From SYFY01 sp031385325 (GTDB taxonomy: Bacteria > Pseudomonadota > Gammaproteobacteria > Pseudomonadales > Azotimanducaceae): a stretch of DNA of 64,000 nt. How positions within the stretch are numbered: the first letter of the stretch is position 1; every line of letters starts with the position of its first letter. Location of the stretch: positions 1 to 64,000 of the forward strand of contig JANNBJ010000168.1 of the NCBI GenBank assembly GCA_031385325.1. The letters are read 5' to 3'. Shown here in pieces: positions 43,625 through 52,912 of this stretch. A model generated the notes under the pieces. That model searched no databases. It was not told the origin of the DNA and saw only the letters and a program-made list of their open reading frames with translations. The position numbers were made by a program, and so were the translations under genes.

Positions 43625-45112
43625 ATGCAGCCTGCGGATTTCGAACACTGGAAAGCCAAGGGCTACAACCGCATACCGGTCATCGTCGAAACGCTGGCTG
43701 ATCTGGATACGCCGCTTTCGACCTATCTGAAACTGGCGCGCGGCCCTTATTCGTATTTGCTGGAGTCCTATCCAGGAGAGGAGAAGTGGAGTCGTTACTC
43801 GATGATCGGTTTACCGGCGAAAACCATCATCACGGTGACCGGAAACGTGGTCGAAGTCGTTACCGACGGAAGCGTTGTTGAACGCCTGGAAACGGCCGAT
43901 CCGCTGGCCTTCATCGAGTCCTTTCAATCACGATTTCGAGTCGCCCCAGTACCCGGGTTGCCACGATTCTACGGCGGTCTGGTCGGCTACTTCGGCTACG
44001 ACACACTCCGCTATGTCGAACACCGACTCAAACACTCGGCGCCACCGGAGACGATTGAAACGCCTGACATCCTGCTGATGTTGTCCGAAGAAGTAGTCGT
44101 GTTCGACAACGTGAAGGGACGTATGCAGCTGGTCAGTCTGGTCGATGCGGATGCTGTGGACGGACTGGCGCAGACGTCGGCGCGACTTCGCGCACGCGTT
44201 GCACTGCTTGCTGTGGCAGCCCCCTCGATACCTCGTGCAACCGCCAATCGACCGACGGAAGAAAGCGACTTCACCTCAGGTTTTGGTGAAGCGCCATTCA
44301 AACAGGCGGTCGAACGCATTCGTGAGTACATACGCGCAGGCGACGTCATGCAGGTCGTGCTGTCGCAGCGGATGAGCATTCCATTTGGCGCCAACTCCAT
44401 CGATCTGTATCGAGCACTGCGCAGTCTGAATCCGTCGCCTTACATGTACTACATGGATCTCAGGGATTTCGTGATCGTCAGTTCTTCACCGGAAATTCTG
44501 GCGCGACTCGAAGATGGTGTGATCACGAATCGACCACTCGCTGGCACCCGACGACGTGGACATACCCCGGAAGAAGACGCAGCGTTCGAAACAGAGTTGC
44601 GAAACGATCCGAAGGAAATCGCTGAACACCTCATGCTCATCGACCTCGGCCGAAACGATGTGGGACGCGTTGCGGCGACTGGCACGGTTGAAGTGACCGA
44701 GAAATTTGTCATCGAGCGCTATGCCAACGTGATGCATCTATCCAGCAACGTCATTGGCAAACTGAAGGACGGCGCCCGGGCAATGGATGTACTGCGTGCC
44801 ACACTGCCTGTTGGAACACTCTCCGGTGCACCGAAGATTCGCGCCATGGAAATCATCGACGAACTGGAGCCTGTCAAGCGCGGAATCTATGGTGGTGCGG
44901 TGGGCTACCTCGCCTGGAACGGCAACATGGACATGGCAATCGCCATCCGCACGGCGATCATCAAGGACAACACGCTCTATATCCAGGCAGGCGGCGGCAT
45001 CGTCGCTGACAGTCAGGGTCGACTGGAGTGGAAAGAAACCATGAACAAAGCTCGCGCAATCTTTCGAGCCGCGGCGATGGCTGAAAACAGGCTGGAAAAA
45101 TTCGACGACTGA
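43625..45112 (+). CDS. trpE: Anthranilate synthase component I
   Basis: 495-residue chorismate-utilising subunit of anthranilate synthase. The tryptophan-binding N-terminal half includes LLESYPGEEKWSRYS (the LLES feedback element). The catalytic part has GDVMQVVLSQRM, NPSPYMYYMDL, NRPLAGTRRRG, DLGRNDVGRVA, and GTLSGAPKIRAMEIIDELE. No leader peptide or attenuator is visible in the 63 bases upstream. Its glutaminase partner trpG lies 3.6 kb downstream, beyond five unrelated genes. Confidence 0.96.
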   Translation: MQPADFEHWKAKGYNRIPVIVETLADLDTPLSTYLKLARGPYSYLLESYPGEEKWSRYSMIGLPAKTIITVTGNVVEVVTDGSVVERLETADPLAFIESFQSRFRVAPVPGLPRFYGGLVGYFGYDTLRYVEHRLKHSAPPETIETPDILLMLSEEVVVFDNVKGRMQLVSLVDADAVDGLAQTSARLRARVALLAVAAPSIPRATANRPTEESDFTSGFGEAPFKQAVERIREYIRAGDVMQVVLSQRMSIPFGANSIDLYRALRSLNPSPYMYYMDLRDFVIVSSSPEILARLEDGVITNRPLAGTRRRGHTPEEDAAFETELRNDPKEIAEHLMLIDLGRNDVGRVAATGTVEVTEKFVIERYANVMHLSSNVIGKLKDGARAMDVLRATLPVGTLSGAPKIRAMEIIDELEPVKRGIYGGAVGYLAWNGNMDMAIAIRTAIIKDNTLYIQAGGGIVADSQGRLEWKETMNKARAIFRAAAMAENRLEKFDD

Positions 45113-45114
45113 AA

Positions 45115-45555
45115 TCAGCCGTCGGCCAGTGCAGCCCGTGTCTGCACACTACGTTCCCAGATCTCGAAAACAAGCGTCCCAACGACGTAAGCCGCAACAA
45201 ACAGCAAGGCGCGCGAATCAAGCGAAAACGCACCCACTATCGCGGGACCCGGGCAATATCCGGCAATACCCCAACCAATCCCGAACAGACCTGCGCCAAC
45301 CAGCAGGCGTCGATCGATCTGGTTGGCGGCCGGCCTGTGAAATGTAGTGTCAAAAAGCGGCGCAGAGCGACGACCTCCCAAGCGGTAGCCGACACCAGTG
45401 ACGACAAGCGCGCTGCCCATCACGAAGATCAAAGCAGGGCTCCAGTTCGGAGAGATATTGAGAAAGTTGATCACGTTGCCCGGCTCAGTCATTCCAGATA
45501 GTACAAGGCCAACGCCAAAGATCAGACCTGCGACCAACGCAGCAATTGGTTTCAT
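45115..45555 (-). CDS. YeeE/YedE-family membrane protein, second half (DUF6691 type)
   Basis: 146-residue inner-membrane protein with four hydrophobic segments (for example ALVAGLIFGVGLVLSGM). The conserved GIAGYCPGPAIVG contains the family cysteine. It is the C-terminal half of the YeeE/YedE fold, encoded separately. Family members (YeeE, PmpA/B) carry thiosulfate or related sulfur species through cysteine relays. ATG at 45555 overlaps the stop of the upstream half-gene (ATGA). The 3' end is two bases from that of trpE, convergent. Confidence 0.85.
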   Translation of the reverse strand: MKPIAALVAGLIFGVGLVLSGMTEPGNVINFLNISPNWSPALIFVMGSALVVTGVGYRLGGRRSAPLFDTTFHRPAANQIDRRLLVGAGLFGIGWGIAGYCPGPAIVGAFSLDSRALLFVAAYVVGTLVFEIWERSVQTRAALADG

Positions 45556-45977
45556 GCTTCGATCACTCCCAGACCACGCAACAGGGTCGCAGTGAGCATG
45601 CCAAAACCCACAAAGATCATGGTTGCCACCATCGAACGTGGTGATAGTCTCGCGATGCCGCAGACGCCGTGGCCGCTGGTACAGCCCGATCCCAATCGGG
45701 TGCCAAATCCGACGATCAGCCCACCCACAATGAGCCACACCGGCTCAATGGCCATGCGGTTCGAAACCGGAGCAAGGAAAAACGCGGCAATCCAGCCACC
45801 GGCGCCGAGTCCGACAACAAACATCACCGGCCAAAGCGTACCGGGCTGCTTGATCGCCTGGCTGACAATTCCGCTGATACCGGCCACCCGCCCAAGACTC
45901 AGGAACAGCCAGCTTGCTGACAGTCCGATCAGGGTGCCGCCGATCACTGCATTCATCAGTACATTCGTGAACATCAT
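45552..45977 (-). CDS. YeeE/YedE-family membrane protein, first half
   Basis: About 141 residues with four membrane segments and the diagnostic GSGCTSGHGVCGIARLS cysteine motif. With the following gene it forms a two-subunit YeeE/YedE channel-like protein, probably for a sulfur compound such as thiosulfate. No ArsR-type repressor or persulfide dioxygenase is next to it, unlike many such pairs. GTG at 45980, ATG at 45977 and ATG at 45974 are all possible starts; AGAGAGG lies just upstream. Part of the cargo between trpE and trpG. Confidence 0.85.
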   Translation of the reverse strand: MMFTNVLMNAVIGGTLIGLSASWLFLSLGRVAGISGIVSQAIKQPGTLWPVMFVVGLGAGGWIAAFFLAPVSNRMAIEPVWLIVGGLIVGFGTRLGSGCTSGHGVCGIARLSPRSMVATMIFVGFGMLTATLLRGLGVIEA

Positions 45978-46166
45978 CACACCTCTCTGAAACGACAGGT
46001 CTTGCGGAAATCAGACGCGCTGCGCCGGTGAAATCTTACAGACCCAGGACAACATAACGCGGGGATGAACAAGAAAGTCACGCAGCGCCGCGCTACCCTA
46101 CCCGACCTCAGCTGGTGCCACGAACTTTGTCCAGACACATTGACCCTCGAAGTGTGCAGGATCGCA

Positions 46167-46976
46167 ATGATTGTGAAGCGGTATTCAATGAAAATGGAGC
46201 GCTGCACCGGAATTCGCGCGAACAACGGACTGGACGTCAACCGACCCCAGACAGGACTTCCTGGAGACTCTTTGGACATACGGGCACAACGCGACAGGTG
46301 GGAACGCTGGTCGCTTCGACTCGCCAGGCTACCGCTGGTTGGTACCCTGGGTCGAAGACTCGCCCGTATCGGTTACAAGCCTTACACCGGAGATGTGGGC
46401 CTTGCCCGACACTTCGCAGAAGGGTATCGAACACCGCTGGCGCGTATTCATGCGGACCACCTCGAAACCGGCAAGCACTGTTACATCGGCGACCACGCGC
46501 TGCTCATGAATGAGCCTGGTGGTGGACTGATAAAACTCGGTGATCGAGTCTTCATCTTCGAACACACCACGTTGCTCACTGCCGCGGGCGGCTGTATCGA
46601 GATCGGCGACGATTCTCATATTCAGCCACGTTGCCAGTTCTCCGCCGCCCTCGGGTCGATCAAAATTGGCAAGCGTGCCGAGATCGCGCCCGCCTGTGCG
46701 TTCTATCCATACAACCATGGCATGACACCGGACCGGCCGGTACGCAATCAGCCGCTGACAAGTCGTGGCGGCATCACCATTGGTGATGATGCCTGGCTGG
46801 GTTATGGCGTGATCGTTCTCGATGGAGTCCGTATCGGCGATGGTGCGGTCGTCGCGGCTGGCGCGGTTGTCGTGAACGACATTCCGGCGATGGCGATCGC
46901 CGCCGGCGTACCAGCAAAAGTTGTACGTCTGCGAACAGCAGACGGCAAAGATTCAAATATTTCAGCGGGTAACTAG
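46167..46976 (+). CDS. Left-handed beta-helix (hexapeptide) acyltransferase
   Basis: About 269 residues, most of it the trimeric LbH fold with imperfect hexapeptide turns (IKLGDRVFIFEHTTLLT, IEIGDDSHIQPRCQF, IKIGKRAEIAPACAF). It ends in the CAT/NodL-type signature ITIGDDAWLGYGVIVLDGV and VVNDIPAMAIAAGVPAKVV. Proteins of this type O-acetylate sugars in LPS, capsule or Nod factors. The start is uncertain: the frame is open to 46065, and ATG 46167 has AGGA upstream. Four bases precede the permease gene, which suggests a shared transcript and a polysaccharide role. Confidence 0.8.
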   Translation: MIVKRYSMKMERCTGIRANNGLDVNRPQTGLPGDSLDIRAQRDRWERWSLRLARLPLVGTLGRRLARIGYKPYTGDVGLARHFAEGYRTPLARIHADHLETGKHCYIGDHALLMNEPGGGLIKLGDRVFIFEHTTLLTAAGGCIEIGDDSHIQPRCQFSAALGSIKIGKRAEIAPACAFYPYNHGMTPDRPVRNQPLTSRGGITIGDDAWLGYGVIVLDGVRIGDGAVVAAGAVVVNDIPAMAIAAGVPAKVVRLRTADGKDSNISAGN

Positions 46977-46980
46977 TCGG

Positions 46981-47817
46981 ATGGCTCTCTCTTCAGAATC
47001 AACAATTGTCATTCAATCAACCAAGGGGCTCGCTCAACTCGGCTTCGGTGAGTTGTGGGCGTATCGCGAGGTCGTCTTTTTCCTTGCCTGGAGAACCATC
47101 AAGGTGCGCTACAAGCAGACCATTTTTGGTGCTGCCTGGGCAATCATTCAACCCATCGTCACGATGCTGATTTTCACAATCATCTTCGGACGAATCGCCA
47201 ATGTCCCGACGGACGGCATTCCGTATCCGCTATTCGTGTTTTCAGCCTTGTTACCCTGGCAGTTCTTTTCCGCCAGCATCAGCTCCGGCTCAGACAGTCT
47301 GGTTGGCGGAGGATACATACTCAAACAGGTCTACTTTCCGCGTCTGGCGATGCCGTTGGCCAGCATCGCTTCCTGTGTGGTCGACTTTGCACTCGCTTTC
47401 CTGGTGATGGTGGCGTTAATGGTCTACTTCGGTCATGTACCAACCGCATCGATTTTGTTTCTCCCCCTTCTGGTGTTGTTGGTGATCGTCGCCTCGCTGG
47501 GGGTTTCGTTATTTCTGAGCGCCATGAACGTCCAGTTCCGCGACGTCAAGCATGCCCTGCCTTTCATGATTCAGGTCTGGATGTACTGCACTCCGGTGGT
47601 CTATCCACTCCGGCTGATCGAAGACCCAGTCCTCGCTGCGGTCTATTCGCTGAATCCAATGGTTGGCGTTGTGGAAGGATTCCGCTGGGCCATTCTGGGG
47701 GTTGGCGAGGTGCCGACTCAGCCACTCTTGTTGTCGGCATTGGTATCGCTGGTGCTGCTGATCGTTGGCACGTTCTACTTCAAGAGGATGGAACGGACCT
47801 TTGCTGACGTGGTCTAA
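46981..47817 (+). CDS. ABC-2 type polysaccharide/polyol export permease
   Basis: 278-residue inner-membrane permease with six membrane segments. It has the Wzm/KpsM-type N-terminal amphipathic start LWAYREVVFFLAWRTIKVRYKQTIFG and the signature LNPMVGVVEGFRW near the end (each quoted block is conserved in polysaccharide exporters). Such permeases need a separate ATPase (Wzt/KpsT) usually encoded next. Here the next gene is a convergent methyltransferase, so the ATPase is missing from this locus. Likely substrate: a lipid-linked glycan. Confidence 0.87.
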   Translation: MALSSESTIVIQSTKGLAQLGFGELWAYREVVFFLAWRTIKVRYKQTIFGAAWAIIQPIVTMLIFTIIFGRIANVPTDGIPYPLFVFSALLPWQFFSASISSGSDSLVGGGYILKQVYFPRLAMPLASIASCVVDFALAFLVMVALMVYFGHVPTASILFLPLLVLLVIVASLGVSLFLSAMNVQFRDVKHALPFMIQVWMYCTPVVYPLRLIEDPVLAAVYSLNPMVGVVEGFRWAILGVGEVPTQPLLLSALVSLVLLIVGTFYFKRMERTFADVV

Positions 47818-48452
47818 CGATCTACGTGAGTCGGCTTCGTACAGGACAGGACAAACGCAGGCGGCACGTTGCGCAGTACGGGGCGACTGAGGTGATAACT
47901 TCCGAAGGCCTGACTGAGTCGCGCCCTCAGCTTGATTGCACCTGGCATCGGATAGTTGTGCACGTAGCTGAATGTACGGAACACCCCATCCTTGCGCATA
48001 AAAGCACGCAAACCGGCGAATATTGACTCTACCAGATCATCGGGCATCCAGAGCAGTGGCAAACCCGACAGCACGATGCGAACCGGAGGCAACCCACGTT
48101 CCGCAACGAAAGACGCTGCATCCCTGACATCACCGAGCTGGAAATCCAGCTCCGGGAACCGCGAACAAAGCCGCCGATAGAGACCGGCATCCCGCTCGAT
48201 ACCGAGGTAGCGAACATCCACACCAGACCTCCGCAATCGACGAATCTCCTGGGTGAATGCCCCGGTGCCGGGACCGAACTCCACAACTACGTCCCCATCC
48301 CGCAGGGCAAGCCCTTCAAACATGGCATGGGTAAGGAACCTGGAACTCGGCACCACTGAGGCAACGCGGCGCGGATTGCGCAAAAATCGTCCAAGGAAGT
48401 AGAACGCGTCGGCGACCGGGCCTGAGTTCGCTTGATCTTCTGGCACGGACAT
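47814..48452 (-). CDS. SAM-dependent methyltransferase, phospholipid N-methyltransferase-like
   Basis: 212-residue class I methyltransferase. The opening FYFLGRFLRNPRRVASVVPSSRFL is typical of PmtA-like phospholipid N-methyltransferases (P-S near the N-terminus), followed by the SAM loop VVEFGPGTGAFT and LSGLPLLWMP in motif IV. By family resemblance it may methylate phosphatidylethanolamine, but related proteins are uncharacterised. ATG at 48452. Its 3' end overlaps the permease 3' end by four bases, convergent. It ends the cargo between trpE and trpG. Confidence 0.75.
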   Translation of the reverse strand: MSVPEDQANSGPVADAFYFLGRFLRNPRRVASVVPSSRFLTHAMFEGLALRDGDVVVEFGPGTGAFTQEIRRLRRSGVDVRYLGIERDAGLYRRLCSRFPELDFQLGDVRDAASFVAERGLPPVRIVLSGLPLLWMPDDLVESIFAGLRAFMRKDGVFRTFSYVHNYPMPGAIKLRARLSQAFGSYHLSRPVLRNVPPAFVLSCTKPTHVDR

Positions 48453-48700
48453 CCGATTGATCCTGAACTGACAGCATGACGCTGGAGTGTACCCAATTAT
48501 CACGACCTCCTGTCGAGCCACGCACCGCCTTCTTCGCCACTCATGCACGTGCCGGATGCGCGAACTGCTCGATCCAGCCAACGAGCGCAGTTTCGGCATG
48601 ATTCCTGAACGGGTGGGCAGTTATACTTCGCGGCCCTGTCGACAGCGCGCCTGCCTGATCCAACGAGGAATCAGACCAATTCCCGGAGTATTTCCTGACC

Positions 48701-49285
<585 letters not shown>

Positions 49286-49290
49286 CAGAG

Positions 49291-50316
49291 ATGGACATGT
49301 TTTCCGCACTGGCCGAACTGGCCGCAGGACGAAGCTTGTCCCGGCTGGACATGCAGACAGTGTTTCACCAGGTGATGTCAGGATCTGCCACGCCTGCGCA
49401 GATCGGTGCATTGCTGATGGGGCTCCGAGTCAAAGGTGAAACAACCGATGAAATCGCCGGGGCGGTCACCACCATGCGCGCCTTGTCGACCAAGGTTCTG
49501 GTCAACGTCCCCTACCTTGTGGATACCTGTGGCACCGGTGGCAGTAGCAAAAAGCTCTTCAACATCTCTACCGCCGCGGCCATCGTCGCTGCTGCCGCCG
49601 GGGCACGTGTTGCCAAACATGGCAATCGCAAAGCGTCCAGTCAGAGCGGTGCAGCTGATGTGCTGGAGGCAGCGGGGGTCCGAATAACACTCGCGCCAAC
49701 ACAGATTGCCCGCTGCATCACCGAAGTAGGCGTCGGGTTCATGTTTGCTCCGGCTCATCACAGCGCGATGAAATTCGTGGCGCCAGTGCGCAGCGAGTTG
49801 AAGATCCGAACGATGATGAATGTGCTCGGCCCGCTTACCAATCCAGCACAAGCCAAACGTCAGGTCATGGGCGTGTTCTCAAAGGATTGGCTGCGCAAGC
49901 TCACTGAAGTCCTGCAGCTGTTGGGCTCCGAAGCCGTGATGCTGGTCAATTGCGATGGACTGGACGAACTTGGCCTGCACCAACCGACCCACGTGTGTGA
50001 ATTGCGGGACGGTGTTATTCGTGAGTACCTGCTGGACCCGGAGTCGGTCGGCGTCCAGAAGCAGTCCATGGACGAGTTGCAGACAGATTCCGTTGCATCC
50101 AGTCTGAAACTGGTGCAGCGCAGCCTCGCCGGTGCGGATGGTCCCGCAGCGGATATCGTCGCTCTCAACGCGGGCGCTGCCATCTACGTGTCCGGTGTGG
50201 CAACTACCTTCAAGAACGGCGTCACCATGGCCAGAGATGTGCTGGCCGCCGGGCTCGCGCGAGAAAAGCTGGCGGAACTGGTACGCATCACCAGTCTCAT
50301 GGGAGATGCTGGGTGA
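49291..50316 (+). CDS. trpD: Anthranilate phosphoribosyltransferase
   Basis: 341-residue enzyme that joins anthranilate and PRPP. Motifs: DTCGTGGSSKKLFNIST (PRPP loop), KHGNRKASSQSGAADVLEA in the middle (KHGNR binds anthranilate), and MFAPAHHSAMK. Its start is five bases after the trpG stop, and its TGA overlaps the trpC GTG. Standard length. Confidence 0.96.
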   Translation: MDMFSALAELAAGRSLSRLDMQTVFHQVMSGSATPAQIGALLMGLRVKGETTDEIAGAVTTMRALSTKVLVNVPYLVDTCGTGGSSKKLFNISTAAAIVAAAAGARVAKHGNRKASSQSGAADVLEAAGVRITLAPTQIARCITEVGVGFMFAPAHHSAMKFVAPVRSELKIRTMMNVLGPLTNPAQAKRQVMGVFSKDWLRKLTEVLQLLGSEAVMLVNCDGLDELGLHQPTHVCELRDGVIREYLLDPESVGVQKQSMDELQTDSVASSLKLVQRSLAGADGPAADIVALNAGAAIYVSGVATTFKNGVTMARDVLAAGLAREKLAELVRITSLMGDAG

Positions 50317-51101
50317 GCACCATTCTGGATCGTATACTTGAACACAAGCGCCTTGAGGTTGTGGACCGCAGCAGCAAGCGTTCGCACACAAGTCTGCTGG
50401 CCGACTGCAAAAACCTGCCAAAGACACGGGGATTCACCCGATCTCTGATGGAAAGCACAACGCGCGGCGATGCCGCGGTGATCGCTGAAATCAAACGCGC
50501 CTCGCCCAGCAAAGGGCTCATACGGGCCGACTTTGATCCGCCTTCGCTCGCACAAAGTTACGCACGTGGTGGCGCAACCTGTCTGTCGATCCTGACCGAC
50601 ATCCAGTTTTTTCAAGGGGCGGACAGCTATCTTCAAACCGCCCGAGCTGCGGTTACTCTGCCGGTCCTGCGCAAGGATTTTGTTGTCGATCGGTATCAGC
50701 TCGCCGAATCGCGAGCCCTTGGCGCAGATTGTGTACTTCTCATCGTTTCAGCACTGCCGCCGACGCACTTGTCAGAACTCTATCTGGAGGCCCATGAGCT
50801 TGGGCTGGATACGCTCATCGAAGTGCATGACGAGGGGGAAATGGAGCAGGCACTGAAGCTCTCACCCCAATTGATCGGTGTCAATAATCGCAATCTGCGC
50901 ACCTTTGAAGTCAGCCTGGAAACCAGTCTGGCGTTGAAGCGCATGGTGCCGGATGGGACCACGCTCGTTTCGGAAAGTGGAATCAACACCCGCAACGACG
51001 TTCAGAGATTGACCCAGGCAGGCATCAACTGCTTTCTGGTCGGGGAGGCGTTCATGCGCGCCGATGACCCGGGGAGCAAGTTGCGAGAACTGTTCTACTG
51101 A
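50313..51101 (+). CDS. trpC: Indole-3-glycerol phosphate synthase
   Basis: 262-residue TIM-barrel enzyme closing the indole ring. Motifs: VIAEIKRASPSKGLI (catalytic Lys), FFQGADSYL, LRKDFVVDRYQ, and IGVNNRNLRTFEV. Monofunctional, without a fused TrpF domain; trpF, trpB and trpA are not in this window. GTG at 50313 overlaps trpD. A probable terminator follows at 51110. Confidence 0.96.
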   Translation: MSTILDRILEHKRLEVVDRSSKRSHTSLLADCKNLPKTRGFTRSLMESTTRGDAAVIAEIKRASPSKGLIRADFDPPSLAQSYARGGATCLSILTDIQFFQGADSYLQTARAAVTLPVLRKDFVVDRYQLAESRALGADCVLLIVSALPPTHLSELYLEAHELGLDTLIEVHDEGEMEQALKLSPQLIGVNNRNLRTFEVSLETSLALKRMVPDGTTLVSESGINTRNDVQRLTQAGINCFLVGEAFMRADDPGSKLRELFY

Positions 51102-51109
51102 GACAGGGT

Positions 51110-51134
51110 TTTCGCCTCGGCGCGAAGCTTTTTT
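51110..51134 (+). terminator. Probable terminator after trpC
   Basis: Short stem TTCGC / GCGAA around CTCGGC, then GC and six T residues. It lies nine bases after the trpC stop and before the convergent methyltransferase gene. Confidence 0.55.
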
Positions 51135-51140
51135 CCCAGC

Positions 51141-51878
51141 TCAGTGTTTGACCAGCAAATCGACCCGGTTTGGTACCTCAAACACAAAGCCTTCAGGTTT
51201 TCGAAAGCTCTCGAATCGTTCGCGGATACGAACCAGGAGTTCTGACGAGACGTTTCGCTCGGAATGCGTGACGTTGATCAATCCCTGCTCGAACTGCGCA
51301 AACGACTGGAGTTTGACGATGTTGCGGAAGAACCGCTCCTCAACCAGCTGAAACTGCCCTGACTCGACGGCTCGCGTGATGGCGGCAAACGCCCCTGTTC
51401 TCACTATCTCCTCGTCATTGAACAGCCTGATCACCTCATTGAATTCGCCTTCGAAGACAGGCTCGGAGATGTAGACATGACCGCCGGGTTTAAGCACTCG
51501 AAACATCTCGGCAAACGACTGATCCAACAGAGCAGCCGGAATGTGGTGGAGCGACTTGAACAGGATGATGATGTCGAACGATGCGTTCGAGGCCGCAATC
51601 GATTCTGCGCCAAACGCTTCGAACGTCACTTTGGGGAGATCAGGGATCTCGAGATTTTTGGCGTGCTGAATCTGGTCTACTTCGGCCGCGACTATGGCGC
51701 TGACACCAGTGCGCTCAGCAATCAGTCGAGTTTTTTCGGCAGCACCACAACCCAACTCCAGTACCCTGGCACCGTCAAACTTCAGCATCTCGCCGAGAAC
51801 GATAAGTTCATTGATGACGGGCTGATCGACAGGACCTGCGATCTGCATTCCAGCTGGATTCGATTTGGGCATGTTCAT
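51141..51878 (-). CDS. Class I SAM-dependent methyltransferase
   Basis: About 245 residues. The SAM-binding loop is VLELGCGAAEKT, the acidic strand end is VAAEVDQIQHAKN, and motif IV/post region is FDIIILFKSLHHIP with FRVLKPGGHVYISEP, as in UbiE-like enzymes. The substrate is unknown. Three in-frame ATG codons (51899, 51878, 51872) could be the start. It stands between trpC (convergent) and crp (same strand, upstream), from which it is separated by a terminator. Confidence 0.8.
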   Translation of the reverse strand: MNMPKSNPAGMQIAGPVDQPVINELIVLGEMLKFDGARVLELGCGAAEKTRLIAERTGVSAIVAAEVDQIQHAKNLEIPDLPKVTFEAFGAESIAASNASFDIIILFKSLHHIPAALLDQSFAEMFRVLKPGGHVYISEPVFEGEFNEVIRLFNDEEIVRTGAFAAITRAVESGQFQLVEERFFRNIVKLQSFAQFEQGLINVTHSERNVSSELLVRIRERFESFRKPEGFVFEVPNRVDLLVKH

Positions 51879-51956
51879 CGGTGCGATCTCACATTGCATT
51901 GATCGAACCGTAGCCTGACGGAGATATCGGGGACAAGCCCAAACCATTGCGCGACC

Positions 51957-51985
51957 AAAAAAAACGGGCCTGTTAAGGCCCGTCC
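51957..51985 (-). terminator. Rho-independent terminator after crp
   Basis: Read on the minus strand: stem ACGGGCCT / AGGCCCGT with the four-base loop TAAC, followed by a run of T (A-tract at 51957-51963 on the plus strand). It lies about 50 bases after the crp stop. Confidence 0.9.
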
Positions 51986-52033
51986 AATCACCATCCGTGT
52001 GATTACAGGGCTTGACGCCCCCTTTGGGTGTCC

Positions 52034-52744
52034 TTAACGCGTTCCGTACACCACCATGGTCTTTCCTTTGACCGAAACCAGCCCCTGTTCAACCAGGGTT
52101 TTGAGCACTCGACCAACCATCTCACGCGAGCAACCGACGATGCGGCCGATCTCCTGGCGCGTGATCTTCACCTGCATGCCATCTGGATGCGTCATCGCAT
52201 CGGGCAACCGGGTGAGTTCGAGCAGTGTTCTTGCGACACGACCAGTGACGTCAAGGAATGCAAGATCGCTCACCTTTTGGGTGGTCTTGGCCATCCGCTC
52301 CGCCATCTGCTTGCCGACGGCATACAGCAATTCTGTATGTTTGTCCGCCAGTTCGCGGAATTTGCCGTACGACAGCTCCGCGACTTCGCATTCGGTTTTT
52401 GCCTTGACCCAAGCTGACCGCGGCGTATCTTCCACAAACAAGGGCATTTCACCGAAGAAATCACCTTTGTTCAGGTAGGCCACGATAATCTCGCGTCCGG
52501 ACTCATCTTCCACCAGTACTGTGACTGAGCCCTTCAGTACGTAGTAGATTGAGTCGCTTTTATCGCCTGCGTAAATCAGCGTACTTTTCGCTGGGTACTT
52601 ACGTCGATGCGACGCTGTGAGAAACGCATCCAGATGGGCGTTCTCAGGTTGATTCGCCTGAAAGCCGCGTGCCACCATTGGACGCTTGGAAACGAATCCA
52701 TTTTGTCCGGTCTGACTGATCTGACTGTTTTTTGCTGCAAGCAC
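52034..52744 (-). CDS. crp: cAMP receptor protein (CRP/Vfr)
   Basis: CRP-family regulator, closest to E. coli CRP and Pseudomonas Vfr. The cAMP pocket is kept (GDFFGEMPLF, then RSAWVKAKTECEVAEL with the Arg-Ser pair), as is LAFLDVTGRVARTLL in the dimer helix. The DNA-reading helix QEIGRIVGCSREMVGRVL is nearly identical to CRP. GTG at 52744, with AAGGAG nine bases before it, gives 236 residues, a 22-residue extension before MVARGFQ; ATG at 52678 would give the usual 214. It is monocistronic with a terminator, and divergent from the osmC-like gene. Confidence 0.95.
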   Translation of the reverse strand: MLAAKNSQISQTGQNGFVSKRPMVARGFQANQPENAHLDAFLTASHRRKYPAKSTLIYAGDKSDSIYYVLKGSVTVLVEDESGREIIVAYLNKGDFFGEMPLFVEDTPRSAWVKAKTECEVAELSYGKFRELADKHTELLYAVGKQMAERMAKTTQKVSDLAFLDVTGRVARTLLELTRLPDAMTHPDGMQVKITRQEIGRIVGCSREMVGRVLKTLVEQGLVSVKGKTMVVYGTR

Positions 52745-52853
52745 CTTGTTCCGCTCCTTCGTAACACCTTGCGTGTAAAGCATAGTCGCAGTTTCGTATC
52801 ACTGGTTTCGAGACCTAGTCGACAAACGGCGTCATTTCACACTCCGAACGGTC

Positions 52854-52870
52854 GTCCATCACGTATGGAC
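52854..52870. repeat. Inverted repeat between crp and the osmC-like gene
   Basis: GTCCAT-CACGT-ATGGAC: six-base arms with a five-base spacer, 43 bases before the osmC-like ATG and about 110 before the crp start. Possible operator in a divergent promoter region. It is not a CRP site (no TGTGA/TCACA). Confidence 0.5.
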
Positions 52871-52912
52871 ATCCTGAAAACATAATTACACACACATTTT
52901 TGGCACTACGTC

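Noticed and set aside
48453..48700. trp leader peptide and attenuator upstream of trpG
   Set aside because: No short frame with tandem Trp codons and no terminator hairpin; only a lone TATACT box.
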